From: Deltaproteobacteria bacterium | Lineage (GTDB): Bacteria; Desulfobacterota; Desulfobacteria; Desulfobacterales; B30-G6 | Assembly: GCA_022340465.1 (NCBI GenBank) | Contig: JAJDNW010000028.1 | Location: 1 to 48,226 of the forward strand | Reading direction: 5' to 3' | DNA: 48,226 nucleotides | Shown here: one piece after another, positions 17,468 to 25,824 of the stretch | How positions within the stretch are numbered: position 1 is the stretch's first letter | Layout: each line of letters starts with the position of its first letter | The notes under the pieces: generated by a model | Told to the model about the DNA's origin: nothing | The model's database searches: none | Seen by the model: only the letters and a program-made list of their open reading frames with translations | Translations under genes and position numbers: made by a program

Positions 17468-18955
17468 TCAACGTTTCCCGTCCATTGACAACTCCTCTTC
17501 GTAGGCGTCCACAATCTCCTGCATGGTCTCGGATGCGCCCTCTGGAAGGGGATGGGGTTCATGGTTTTCAAGAATGTCGACGGCCCGTTCATAGGCGCGC
17601 TCGATAATGCTTTTTCCCTGGGTGATCTCCAACCAGTCGGCCCGCGAACGGCGGTCGAACAATCTGGAGCGTGATTGGCTGCGCATCGATCTCAGGCTGT
17701 GCTCGTGTGTGATGTAGGCTCCGCCCGGGCCGACCTCATGAATGACGTCCATGGAAAGGGTCACATCATTCACGGCCACGCCGCCTTGCGCGATTTGGAT
17801 CATCCCCAGCATCTCGGCGTCCAGGAGCAGTTTGGCATAGTCCATGGTCATCCCCTGCTCCAGAACGCCGGAACCGAAAACGATGTTCGCCCCGGAGAGT
17901 GCGCTCAAGGTGGCGCTGAGGCAGAATTCGTATCCCGATTGGATATCCGGTTCCTTACTGTCGGAAGCGCCTCCTCCGACCCAGGAGGGAAGACGGTAGT
18001 ACTGGGCCACCTTTGCCAGGGAAGCGTTGATCATGCCGTATTCCGGTGATCCGATGGCCGATGTGCCGAACCGCAGATCCAAAATTGCGCTGGTGCTGCC
18101 GTAAGTACAGGTCAGGCCCCGGTTAACCAATTGGGCCAAAACGATGGTGCCCAGCACCTCCGCGTTGTGGGTTACCAGGGTTCCGGCCAGTGAAGCCGAC
18201 GAGGTACCGCCGGACAGGGCCATGGGCAAAACCACCATGCCGATGCCGAGTCGTGCGCATGCCAGAATGACCTCGCAGGCACTTTTACCCAGGGTGAGCG
18301 GGCTGATGGGGCAGACACTGGCGCTGAATATCGGCCGTTTATCGAAAAGGTCCCGGCCCCCGACAGCGGCCGAGGCCAGCTCGACCATCACCTCCAGGGA
18401 CCGGGCCGAATCGACGCCGAGAAATAAATGCTTCCCCGTGTTTCTGACCATCGCGTCCAGATTGTGAACCGACTGTGCCCGCTCCATGACGTCGGTGGCG
18501 TTCAGGGAGCGTGTGGCCACGCTGATCTCTTCCAGGGCGTCGCACACCTTGATCAGTTCACCGCAGTCTTTTTTGGTGGCCCTGCGGATCGCACGCGTAT
18601 AAGGGTCCACGATGTTGATGCACCCCCCGAAGGTGGCGAACCCGACGCGGTTGGGCTCAACCACGAAGTCGTCATCGGGGTTCCGGCCTTCATACACCAT
18701 CGTGTGCGGCGCAAAAAAAGCGGAGTCCTCCACCAGATAGGGGGGAATTTTAACGATGCCGAAACCGTCGTGCCGTTCGACACGCGCCCCACCGCCATGG
18801 AACACCTCCAGGGCTTCCTCACCCATGACTTTGATGCCGGTGTCCTGAAGAATCTGCAGCGTTGCGTAGTGAATCGAATCGAGCTCGTCCCTGGAAAAAG
18901 AACTCAGGCCGAGTCCCGAGGATGCGCTGATGCCGCTTCTTAACCGTCGACGCAT
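17468..18955 (-). CDS. Non-pyrrolysine MttB-family (quaternary amine) methyltransferase
   Basis: 495-residue MttB homologue without an amber codon. At the pyrrolysine site it has alanine (Ala330, PSWVGGG-A-SDSKEPD), as in the MtgB, MtcB, MtpB and MtyB enzymes that demethylate glycine betaine, carnitine, proline betaine and gamma-butyrobetaine. Shared blocks are FATFGGCINIVDPYTRAIRR, ASVCPISPLTLGKSACEVI, SALSGANIVFGSGVLEQGM and MDVIHEVGPGGAYITHEHS. Glycine betaine is the best guess because the downstream flavoprotein handles dimethylglycine, the product of betaine demethylation. The start is ATG 18955 after AAGGAGG, and it is the first gene of the minus-strand cluster. The substrate is inferred from context only. 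Confidence 0.88.
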   Translation of the reverse strand: MRRRLRSGISASSGLGLSSFSRDELDSIHYATLQILQDTGIKVMGEEALEVFHGGGARVERHDGFGIVKIPPYLVEDSAFFAPHTMVYEGRNPDDDFVVEPNRVGFATFGGCINIVDPYTRAIRRATKKDCGELIKVCDALEEISVATRSLNATDVMERAQSVHNLDAMVRNTGKHLFLGVDSARSLEVMVELASAAVGGRDLFDKRPIFSASVCPISPLTLGKSACEVILACARLGIGMVVLPMALSGGTSSASLAGTLVTHNAEVLGTIVLAQLVNRGLTCTYGSTSAILDLRFGTSAIGSPEYGMINASLAKVAQYYRLPSWVGGGASDSKEPDIQSGYEFCLSATLSALSGANIVFGSGVLEQGMTMDYAKLLLDAEMLGMIQIAQGGVAVNDVTLSMDVIHEVGPGGAYITHEHSLRSMRSQSRSRLFDRRSRADWLEITQGKSIIERAYERAVDILENHEPHPLPEGASETMQEIVDAYEEELSMDGKR

Positions 18956-19289
18956 ATCGCCTCCTTAACTTTAGACGTTGATGCCGACATAATTAGCAAA
19001 AAGCATGCCTACAGGCATAGACGGAGGCATATGCTTATTTTTCAGTGGGTTATATTTATACGGCCGCACCCGGACGGGCGGTTTGATTCATAAATGGTTC
19101 AGAAAACCGAACAAAGCGCCTTAGAAGAAAAAAAACTAATTATATAAATTATTTTATGTAGTTATACCATATAACCTGTGTTATTCCACCGAACATACCA
19201 CAGCGTTGATTCAATAGCAAATCACGCGCTTCATTGCTTGCAAACGAAGCCGCCTGTATGCTAAATATAGGAAAAAGGGAGGTCAAGAA
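18956..19289. other. 334-base divergent promoter region
   Basis: AT-rich, gene-free sequence between the divergent mttB-paralogue and the PLP-enzyme genes. It must hold promoters for both. It contains an inverted repeat at 19001-19036, described separately. No clear -35/-10 pair could be placed with confidence. Confidence 0.6.
19001..19036. promoter_or_regulatory. Inverted/direct repeat, candidate operator for the methylamine cluster
   Basis: AAGCATGCCT (19001-19010) and AGGCATATGCTT (19025-19036) are inverted arms with a two-base insertion. Between them a further AGGCATA makes direct repeats of AGGCATA 13-14 bases apart. It lies 46 to 81 bases upstream of the first methyltransferase start, where an operator or activator site would be expected. 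Confidence 0.45.
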
Positions 19290-20507
19290 ATGCAAAGCTT
19301 CGATCCTGAACAAATGCTGGTAAACGACAGGAGGGAATTCGGGGAACACGGCGGCGTGACGCCGTCCATCTCCCGTTCCTCCACCTTCACCGTCATGGAT
19401 GCCGAAACCATGCCGGAGATATTCAAGGGAGTGCGCACACCTGAAAAAGGCGGTTGTTTTCTGTACAGCCGACATTTCAATCCCACCGTCGACGTTCTTT
19501 CGCGCTACCTCGCTTCCATGGAGGGCAGCAAATCCGCCATCTGCACGGCCAGCGGCATGGCGGCAATCTCCTGCACGATCATGCAGCTTTGCCGGAGCGG
19601 CGACCACATCGTCGCCAGCGACACCATTTACGGCGGCAGCCACGCCTTGCTCGCCGACCTACTGCCGCAGCTGAACATCCGCACCACCTTCGTCGACATC
19701 ACCGACCACGGAGCCGTCGAAGCCGCTTTCACGAAAAACACCAAAGTCCTTTACACGGAAGCCGTCGGCAATCCGACCTTGAAAGTAGCCGATATTCCCT
19801 TTTTATCCACCCTGGCCCACCGCAACGATGCTTCCCTGGTGGTGGACAACACGTTTTCACCGATGATCATTTCTCCGCTCATGCTGGGAGCGGATGTGGT
19901 GGTCTACTCGCTGACAAAGTTCATCAACGGAGCCAGCGACGTGATTGCAGGCGCCGTGTGCGCCAGCCGGGAATTCGTGCTCGAGCTCATGGACCTGCAC
20001 ACGGGACGCCTGATGCTGCTGGGGCCGACCATGGATCCCAGGGTGGCTTTCGATGTCATTCAGCGCCTGCCCCACCTCCCGGTGCGCATGCGCGAGCACA
20101 GCCGCCGGGCCATGGCCATGGCGGAGTGCCTGCACGAAAAAGGAAAGACTGTAACCTATCCCGGCCTGCCGTCTTTTGCCCAGCACGATCTCGCCGAACA
20201 GCTTTTTAACGAAGGCTACGGATTCGGCGGCATGCTCACCCTGGACTGCACCACCAGGAAAAAGGCGGACCGGTTGATGGATATTTTGCAGAATGAAGAA
20301 AAGTTCGGCTATATCGCCGTTTCCCTGGGCTACTTCGACACGCTCATGAGCTGTTCCAGTGCCACGACATCCTCCGAAATATCCGCAGAGGAGCAAGCCA
20401 GGATGGGGCTGTCGCAGGGGCTGCTGCGGATCTCCGCGGGCATCACCGGCAGCCTGGAAGACCGTCTGGATCAGCTGAAACGGGGGGTCGACAAGGCGGG
20501 GATATAA
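19290..20507 (+). CDS. Cys/Met metabolism PLP-dependent enzyme (methionine gamma-lyase-like)
   Basis: 405 residues of the fold-type I trans-sulfuration family. The PLP pocket is visible as ICTASGMAAISCTIMQL, DTIYGGSHALLADLLPQ, TEAVGNPTLKVADI and VVDNTFSPMIISPL, with the Schiff-base lysine in VVYSLTKFINGASDVIAG. Possible activities include methionine gamma-lyase (methanethiol, ammonia and 2-oxobutyrate from methionine), O-acetylhomoserine sulfhydrylase and cystathionine lyase; sequence alone does not decide. The start ATG 19290 has GGGAGG nine bases upstream. It is divergent from the methyltransferase operon and shares its regulatory region. Confidence 0.85.
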   Translation: MQSFDPEQMLVNDRREFGEHGGVTPSISRSSTFTVMDAETMPEIFKGVRTPEKGGCFLYSRHFNPTVDVLSRYLASMEGSKSAICTASGMAAISCTIMQLCRSGDHIVASDTIYGGSHALLADLLPQLNIRTTFVDITDHGAVEAAFTKNTKVLYTEAVGNPTLKVADIPFLSTLAHRNDASLVVDNTFSPMIISPLMLGADVVVYSLTKFINGASDVIAGAVCASREFVLELMDLHTGRLMLLGPTMDPRVAFDVIQRLPHLPVRMREHSRRAMAMAECLHEKGKTVTYPGLPSFAQHDLAEQLFNEGYGFGGMLTLDCTTRKKADRLMDILQNEEKFGYIAVSLGYFDTLMSCSSATTSSEISAEEQARMGLSQGLLRISAGITGSLEDRLDQLKRGVDKAGI

Positions 20508-20542
20508 TGGGTTCGAGGCTCTGAGGGGCCAAGTGGGAAAAA

Positions 20543-20593
20543 AGCGCATAGCTGATAGCGTGCCATGAGCTATGACCTGTCAGCTATGAGCTC
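20543..20593. repeat. Palindromic repeat R2, copy 2
   Basis: CATAGCTGATAG and CTGTCAGCTATG arms around CGTGCCATGAGCTATGAC, ending AGCTC; almost identical to 9805-9862 without the extra tandem unit. It lies between the converging PLP-enzyme and cyclase genes, again at gene 3' ends. Confidence 0.75.
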
Positions 20594-20706
20594 AATTCTA
20601 TTTCACTTGAACCGTTAGGGCCCAATCTTAATGCGCAGCATGCAAGCCATCGGTCGTTCGGTTTCAATTGCTTCCATACCCCCTCGATCTCCGAGGACTG
20701 TCCGCC

Positions 20707-22449
20707 TCAAGCAAAACCCGCCCGTTTCATCCCGTCAAGAATACCTCGTAGGGTTTTCGGATCTTTATAGGGCAGCCGTTTCCCCCACATGGCCAGGCTG
20801 GCATTGGGGCTCTTGCGTTTGACCTCGGCGACTTCCCCCCTGATTGCCTCTTCCCTCCCCAAGGCGACATAGCAGGCAATCAAGTAAAAGCGGGCAGGGA
20901 AAAATTCCGGATTGTGGACCAGGGTTTCCCTGAGGGAGGTGACGGCCTCCTCATACCTTCCGACCAGGTACTGGGCGTGGCCCAGATTGAATGCGTGGAA
21001 AACCGGCAACAGCGGATCCAGCCGCCGGGCTTTTTCAAGGAGCTCGATGGCCTTTTCGGGCAGGCCCGAAAAGTTGAGCACGGTGGCGAAATCGATCAGG
21101 GCCTCGGCCATGGGATAATCGAGGGCTTCGAACTCGTTATACAGTTCCAGGGCCTTGTCGTGCTGTTTATTCCACAGGTAGGCATGCCCCAGCAGGCAAT
21201 AGCTGAACCCCACCGTGTCACCGAGGGCGATGGCCTTGATGGCCAGTTCTCTGGCCCTGCCCACGGCACGCTCGTCGTTTGACCAACCCATCATCCATTC
21301 CGTCAGGTAGGTCCAGCCGTATTTGGCATAGGCCGAAGCGTACCCGTTGTCCAAGTCGATGGCCTTTGCAAACAGGGCACGCGCTTCGAGGTTGTTTTCC
21401 CTGGAAAAACGGTTGTAGTATTCCAGGCCCCGCAGGAAATAATCGTAGGCCTCCACGTTGTCCGTGTCGCGTGCGTAGATGCGCTGTCTTTCACCGTCGC
21501 CGACTTTTACGGCCAGAACGGAAACGATTTTCCCGGTTACCTCATCCTGCAGGGCAAAAATATCGCCCAGGTTCCGGTCGTAACGATCGGCCCAGATGTG
21601 CCCGCCGGAGGAGGCGTCGATCAACTGGGCGGTGATGCGGACCCGTTCGCCCGCCCTGCGGACACTGCCCTCGAGCACGTACTTGACCCCCATTTCACGT
21701 CCTATTTCCTGTACGTTGACCGCTTTTCCCTTGTAGGTAAATGCGGAGTTCCTTGCAATGACGAACAGGTTGGAAATTTTGGAAAGATCGGTGATCAGGT
21801 CTTCGGTAAGCCCGTCGCTGAAGTATTCCTGATCCTTGTCGCCGCTCATGTTGATAAAAGGCAGCACGATAATCGAAGCGGTATCGTTGCCAGCCGCTTC
21901 GCTTTTCACCGCTGTCTTGATGGTGCCCGGACCCATGACAAGATTGTAAATGCGCACCGGATCGGGGATGTTCTTGACCTTGTGCTCGCCGGTGTACTCG
22001 AACTGAAAGTCCAGTTTGTTGCGGACCTGATCGTAAACGCTCCGTGCGATACTGACGCCCCCGGGCTCGCTGCGGCTCTCGATCCTGGCGGCTATGTTGA
22101 TGCCGTCGCCGTAAATGCGTTCATCCTCCATGATGACTTCCCCGAGGTTGATACCCACACGAAATTGCATTTTACGCGCCTCCGGCAGACCGGCGTTTTC
22201 ATTCCCGATGCGCGCTTGAATGCTGACGGCGCATTCCACGGCATCCACCGTGCTGGCAAACTCCGCCAGCAGGTTGTCGCCGGGCGAGTCAACCACCCTG
22301 CCGTTGAATGCCGATATGGTCTCGGACATGATTTTTCGGTAGCGGGTCAGCGTATCGACCGTAGCAACGTCATTATCCGCCATGAGCCGGCTGTAGCCGG
22401 CTGCATCGGCGCTGAGAATGGCACTGAGTCTTCTTCTGGTGCGTTCCAT
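20707..22449 (-). CDS. Class III nucleotide cyclase fused to TolB-like and TPR domains
   Basis: 580-residue soluble protein. Residues 1-175 are a class III adenylate/guanylate cyclase catalytic domain: the metal Asp in AILSADAAGYSRLM, DSPGDNLLAEF, VGINLGEVIMEDERIYGDGI, and catalytic Asn/Arg in NIAARIES. Residues about 205-330 match the TolB N-terminal-like/FlgO domain often found next to such cyclases (IIVLPFINMSGDKDQEYFSD, DLITDLSKI). The remainder is TPR repeats (ALFAKAIDLDNGYASAYAKYG and following). It is likely a cytoplasmic cAMP-producing sensor. A shorter paralogue is at 34800. The start is ATG 22449; no strong ribosome-binding site is seen. Confidence 0.88.
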   Translation of the reverse strand: MERTRRRLSAILSADAAGYSRLMADNDVATVDTLTRYRKIMSETISAFNGRVVDSPGDNLLAEFASTVDAVECAVSIQARIGNENAGLPEARKMQFRVGINLGEVIMEDERIYGDGINIAARIESRSEPGGVSIARSVYDQVRNKLDFQFEYTGEHKVKNIPDPVRIYNLVMGPGTIKTAVKSEAAGNDTASIIVLPFINMSGDKDQEYFSDGLTEDLITDLSKISNLFVIARNSAFTYKGKAVNVQEIGREMGVKYVLEGSVRRAGERVRITAQLIDASSGGHIWADRYDRNLGDIFALQDEVTGKIVSVLAVKVGDGERQRIYARDTDNVEAYDYFLRGLEYYNRFSRENNLEARALFAKAIDLDNGYASAYAKYGWTYLTEWMMGWSNDERAVGRARELAIKAIALGDTVGFSYCLLGHAYLWNKQHDKALELYNEFEALDYPMAEALIDFATVLNFSGLPEKAIELLEKARRLDPLLPVFHAFNLGHAQYLVGRYEEAVTSLRETLVHNPEFFPARFYLIACYVALGREEAIRGEVAEVKRKSPNASLAMWGKRLPYKDPKTLRGILDGMKRAGFA

Positions 22450-22776
22450 TTTCCCCTGTGATGCATCAAGATGGCTTTTTTACCCCCCGATTGGGGCCCG
22501 GATATGGTAACTTATCAAGTATACAGGAATATGTAATTATTATTTTAGCTTTTTCAATGCGTTATGCTGCTTTATACGTGACACGCTTCGGCAGCGTCAA
22601 GATAAACCTTGAAACTTTCCGTTTAAACTTCAAAAGAAAGTGTTATCTTTAGTAAAAAATGCTGGCCCGGAGGACCAGGTTTTAAATGCTGGAATAAAAT
22701 CAACCCCGCAGTTGCAACGCTGAAGTCAATGCAACGCGAAACGTCCGAATCAGATATTGTCGGAGGAAAATCACGG
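22450..22776. other. 327-base gene-free region, divergent
   Basis: Lies between the divergent cyclase-TPR gene and the PEP-synthase-like gene. It is AT-rich near 22530-22650, where promoters for both would lie, and it ends with a copy of the six-copy repeat (22663-22699). No protein frame is supported. Confidence 0.6.
22663..22699 (-). repeat. Six-copy hairpin repeat family, copy 5
   Basis: GGCCCGGAGGACCAGGTTTT followed by AAATGCTGGAATAAA; nearly the same as copy 2 (8685-8719). It lies about 80 bases before the start of the PEP-synthase-like gene. Confidence 0.6.
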
Positions 22777-25338
22777 ATGCTCAGCGGAAAACTGTTCAAA
22801 TACTGGACCTATCAGCTTTTCGCGCCCGGTACGGTGCTTAAGGAAAAATACGCCGCTTTCAAATCGCTGCTGGCCCACGACAAAAAGGCCCACGATCTCA
22901 TGGCCGGGCTCGAGGAAATTTACTACGGCCACGTAAAAAAGGACTTTTCCGCTGTCGAACGCCTCTGCGATGCCCTCTCCCGGGAGGTGGCCGGTATCGT
23001 TCGGGAAATGTCACACATATCCCCGGCCGCCTACCCCGACCTCCTGGCATTCTTCAAAAAAATCGAGGCCTACGTGCGCTTCATGTCCGATCGGGGGTCA
23101 CCCGACCCCGGAACGCCTTTCACCCTGGGCCTGTCCGCCACAGGTCCGGGAGATCTGGAACTGACCGGCGGGAAAGCGCTGAATCTGAGTCTGGTAAAAA
23201 ACGGGTTGCGACTCCCGGTCCCCGACGGCTTCACCATTACGACCAACGCCTATCACCGCTTCATTGCTTGCAATGCCCTCCGGGAACCGATCGATGACCG
23301 CTTGGCCGCTCTTGACATCGACGATACCGCCATGCTGGAGGCCACGTCCGGGGATATCGTTCGGATGATCATGGAGGCCGACATCCCGCCTGAGGTGCAA
23401 AAGGCGGTTCTCGACAGCTGGCACACCCTTGCGGATTCCGATACAGGCGGATGCGGCGTCGCCATGCGCAGCAGCGCCGTCGGGGAGGACTCCACGGCTT
23501 CTTTTGCCGGCCAGTACAAGACCCTTCTCAATGTAGCCAGGGCGAACCTGTTCGACGCCTACAAACGCATCATCGCCGGCAAATATGCCCCGGAAGCGCT
23601 CCACTATCGCATCAGCTACGGATTTTCAGACCTTGAAACGGCAATGGCCGTGCTCGTTCTGCCCATGGTCGACGCTGCTGCCAGCGGTATCATGTACACC
23701 ACCGATATCGACAACCCCGCCGCCCGCAACCTGCGGATCCATGCCATCTGGGGGCTTGGCGAGCGTTTGGTCGGCGGCGAGTCGCCTGCCGACATCTTCA
23801 CCCTCTCCAAGCAGAACCCTCCCCGCATGGTGGCAAGCCTGACCGCCGAGAAAAAGCGACAGACGGTCTGCGCAGCGAAAGGCCGACTGCAGTCCCTGAC
23901 CCTCGACGATGTCAAACAGAACGCCCCCTCCCTGGACGCTGCCGCGGCCGTACGGCTTGCCGGGTGGGGGATGGCGCTGGAAAATCATTTCCAAAAGCCC
24001 CAGGACATCGAGTGGGCTCTGGACGCCCGGGGAGACCTCTGGATTCTGCAGACAAGGCCCCTTGGCAGGGGAACCGGCCCGGAGAACGTCCCGACCTGCG
24101 ATTTTTCAGCGTTCGAAGACACGCTTTTGTTAAGAGGCGGGGAACGGGCGGCATCGGGCATTGGCGGGGGAACGGTTTTTAACCTTGCCGTCGACGGAGA
24201 TCTGGCGAAGGTGCCTGACCAAGCCGTTCTCGTGGCGCAAAACGCTTCTCCCGCGTACGTAAAAGTGATCAGCCGATTGAGCGCCATTGTCACCGACACG
24301 GGTAGCGCCGCCGGCCACCTGGCCTCTGTCGCCCGGGAGTTCGGAACACCGGCTCTGGTGAACACCGGCAGCGCCGGCAGGCGGCTCGAGCACGGGCATC
24401 CGGTCACCGTGCATGCCGACGCCCTATCGGTCTATGCCGGTATTCACGACCGGATGCTCGAGAGCGCCTGTGCCCGAAGCGACCTGATGGCGGACAGCCC
24501 CTTTCTGCGCAAGATGCGCTACCTGTTGAAATTCGTTTCCACCCTGGAACTGGTCGATCCGGAAGCCGTCACCTTTGCCCCGCAGTACTGCCGATCCTAC
24601 CACGACATCATCCGGTATTCCCATGAAACCGCGGTCCGTGAAATGTTTCAGATATCCGAAAACCGCATCAGAAAAATCGGTTTTGCCAGAAAACTGGACA
24701 CCCGCATCCCCATGCAGTTTCTCGTTTTGGACGTGGGGGGAGGCCTCGAGGACGGCGAGTCGGGCAAAAAGACCGTGACGATCGAAAATGTGCGCAACAA
24801 GGCCATGCGTGCTGTTTTCGAGGGTATGACCCATCCGGACATACCGTGGGAACACCGGCATTTCGACTGGGAAGCCCACGACCGGATCGTCATGTCCGGC
24901 GGCATCGCCAGCCCGGATGCGACCATGTTCGCCAGCCACGCCGTCGTCTCGGAGAGCTACATGAACCTGAATCTAAGGTTCGGCTACCACTTCGTCATCG
25001 TGGATGCTCTCAGCGGGCGGGAGGCGGAAGACAACCTCGTCCAGTTCCGCTTTTCGGGCGGGGGCACCGACATGTCGCAGCGGATGCTGCGGGCCGATTT
25101 CTTAAAAAAGGTATTGCAACGGATCGGTTTCGAAGTGAGCGTCAAGAGCGATCTGGTGGATGCCCGCCTGCAGGGGGCGGCACCGGATGACTGTCTAACG
25201 GCGCTGGACATGGTGGGGCGCCTCTTGGGAGCCTCGCCCCTACTGGACATGGTTATCAAGGATCGAAGCATGGTGGACGGATTTGTTGACGCCTTCATGC
25301 ACGGGCGCTATCATTTCGGCTCCTCGGACCTAAAATGA
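22777..25338 (+). CDS. PEP/pyruvate-binding phosphotransferase-like protein with unfamiliar C-terminal domain
   Basis: 853 residues. About residues 125-455 form the ATP-grasp PPDK/PEP-synthase N-terminal domain (GGKALNLSLVKNGLRLPVPD, AMRSSAVGEDSTASFAGQYK, DIEWALDARGDLWILQTRPL). About 475-575 form the swivelling phosphohistidine domain (TDTGSAAGHLASVAREFGTP, His within GHLASVARE). The usual C-terminal PEP-binding TIM barrel is absent. In its place is a domain of about 270 residues with conserved-looking blocks (LVLDVGGGLEDGE, HRHFDWEAHDRIVMSGG, NLNLRFGYHFVIVDAL, NLVQFRFSGGG) that I do not recognise. It therefore probably uses ATP to phosphorylate an unknown acceptor through a phosphohistidine. 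The start is ATG 22777 behind CGGAGG; an upstream ATG at 22729 lacks a ribosome-binding site. It is followed by a phosphatase gene 33 bases on. Confidence 0.75.
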   Translation: MLSGKLFKYWTYQLFAPGTVLKEKYAAFKSLLAHDKKAHDLMAGLEEIYYGHVKKDFSAVERLCDALSREVAGIVREMSHISPAAYPDLLAFFKKIEAYVRFMSDRGSPDPGTPFTLGLSATGPGDLELTGGKALNLSLVKNGLRLPVPDGFTITTNAYHRFIACNALREPIDDRLAALDIDDTAMLEATSGDIVRMIMEADIPPEVQKAVLDSWHTLADSDTGGCGVAMRSSAVGEDSTASFAGQYKTLLNVARANLFDAYKRIIAGKYAPEALHYRISYGFSDLETAMAVLVLPMVDAAASGIMYTTDIDNPAARNLRIHAIWGLGERLVGGESPADIFTLSKQNPPRMVASLTAEKKRQTVCAAKGRLQSLTLDDVKQNAPSLDAAAAVRLAGWGMALENHFQKPQDIEWALDARGDLWILQTRPLGRGTGPENVPTCDFSAFEDTLLLRGGERAASGIGGGTVFNLAVDGDLAKVPDQAVLVAQNASPAYVKVISRLSAIVTDTGSAAGHLASVAREFGTPALVNTGSAGRRLEHGHPVTVHADALSVYAGIHDRMLESACARSDLMADSPFLRKMRYLLKFVSTLELVDPEAVTFAPQYCRSYHDIIRYSHETAVREMFQISENRIRKIGFARKLDTRIPMQFLVLDVGGGLEDGESGKKTVTIENVRNKAMRAVFEGMTHPDIPWEHRHFDWEAHDRIVMSGGIASPDATMFASHAVVSESYMNLNLRFGYHFVIVDALSGREAEDNLVQFRFSGGGTDMSQRMLRADFLKKVLQRIGFEVSVKSDLVDARLQGAAPDDCLTALDMVGRLLGASPLLDMVIKDRSMVDGFVDAFMHGRYHFGSSDLK

Positions 25339-25371
25339 GATCGGAATTAAACGGAGGTTGAAACGCCGGAC

Positions 25372-25824
25372 ATGAGCGGCTACCAGCTAAAATGGATCAC
25401 GGAAAACATCGCCGTGGGATACGCTCCCATGGTCCAGACCGATCTGGATGCGCTGAAACGGCAAGGCATCGATGCCATCGTCAATCTTTGCGGCGAATTC
25501 TGCGACCTGCACGAAATCCAGATGGATGCCGGCTTCGACGTGTACTACTTCCCGGTTCCCGACGAATGCGCTCCGGACATGGACGCCATGGAAGCCGCCT
25601 TCGATTGGATGGACAGCGCCCTCTCCCGGGGGTCCAGGCTGCTCATCCACTGCCGTTTCGGCGTCGGCAGGACCGGCACCTTCGCCACCGCCTACCTCAT
25701 GCGCAAAGGCCTGGACATGAAAGCAGCCACCAAGGCCTTGAAGCACACCCGGGCCAATCCCACCCACTATTGCCAATGGAAAATGTTGCGAAAATACAAA
25801 AAAAAATTGAAAGCCTCGACCTGA
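25372..25824 (+). CDS. Dual-specificity (tyrosine-type) protein phosphatase
   Basis: 150-residue cysteine-based phosphatase. The active-site loop HCRFGVGRTGT (HCx5R) is at residues 92-102 and the acid Asp is likely in the VPDECAPDMDAM loop. The C-terminal basic tail is YKKKLKA. It is cytoplasmic. It removes phosphate from protein Tyr/Ser/Thr or from small molecules such as phosphoinositides or RNA ends; the target is unknown. It sits 33 bases after the PEP-synthase-like gene in the same direction, so the two may be co-expressed and act on the same product. The GGAGG upstream is 15 bases from the ATG, a longer gap than usual. Confidence 0.85.
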   Translation: MSGYQLKWITENIAVGYAPMVQTDLDALKRQGIDAIVNLCGEFCDLHEIQMDAGFDVYYFPVPDECAPDMDAMEAAFDWMDSALSRGSRLLIHCRFGVGRTGTFATAYLMRKGLDMKAATKALKHTRANPTHYCQWKMLRKYKKKLKAST

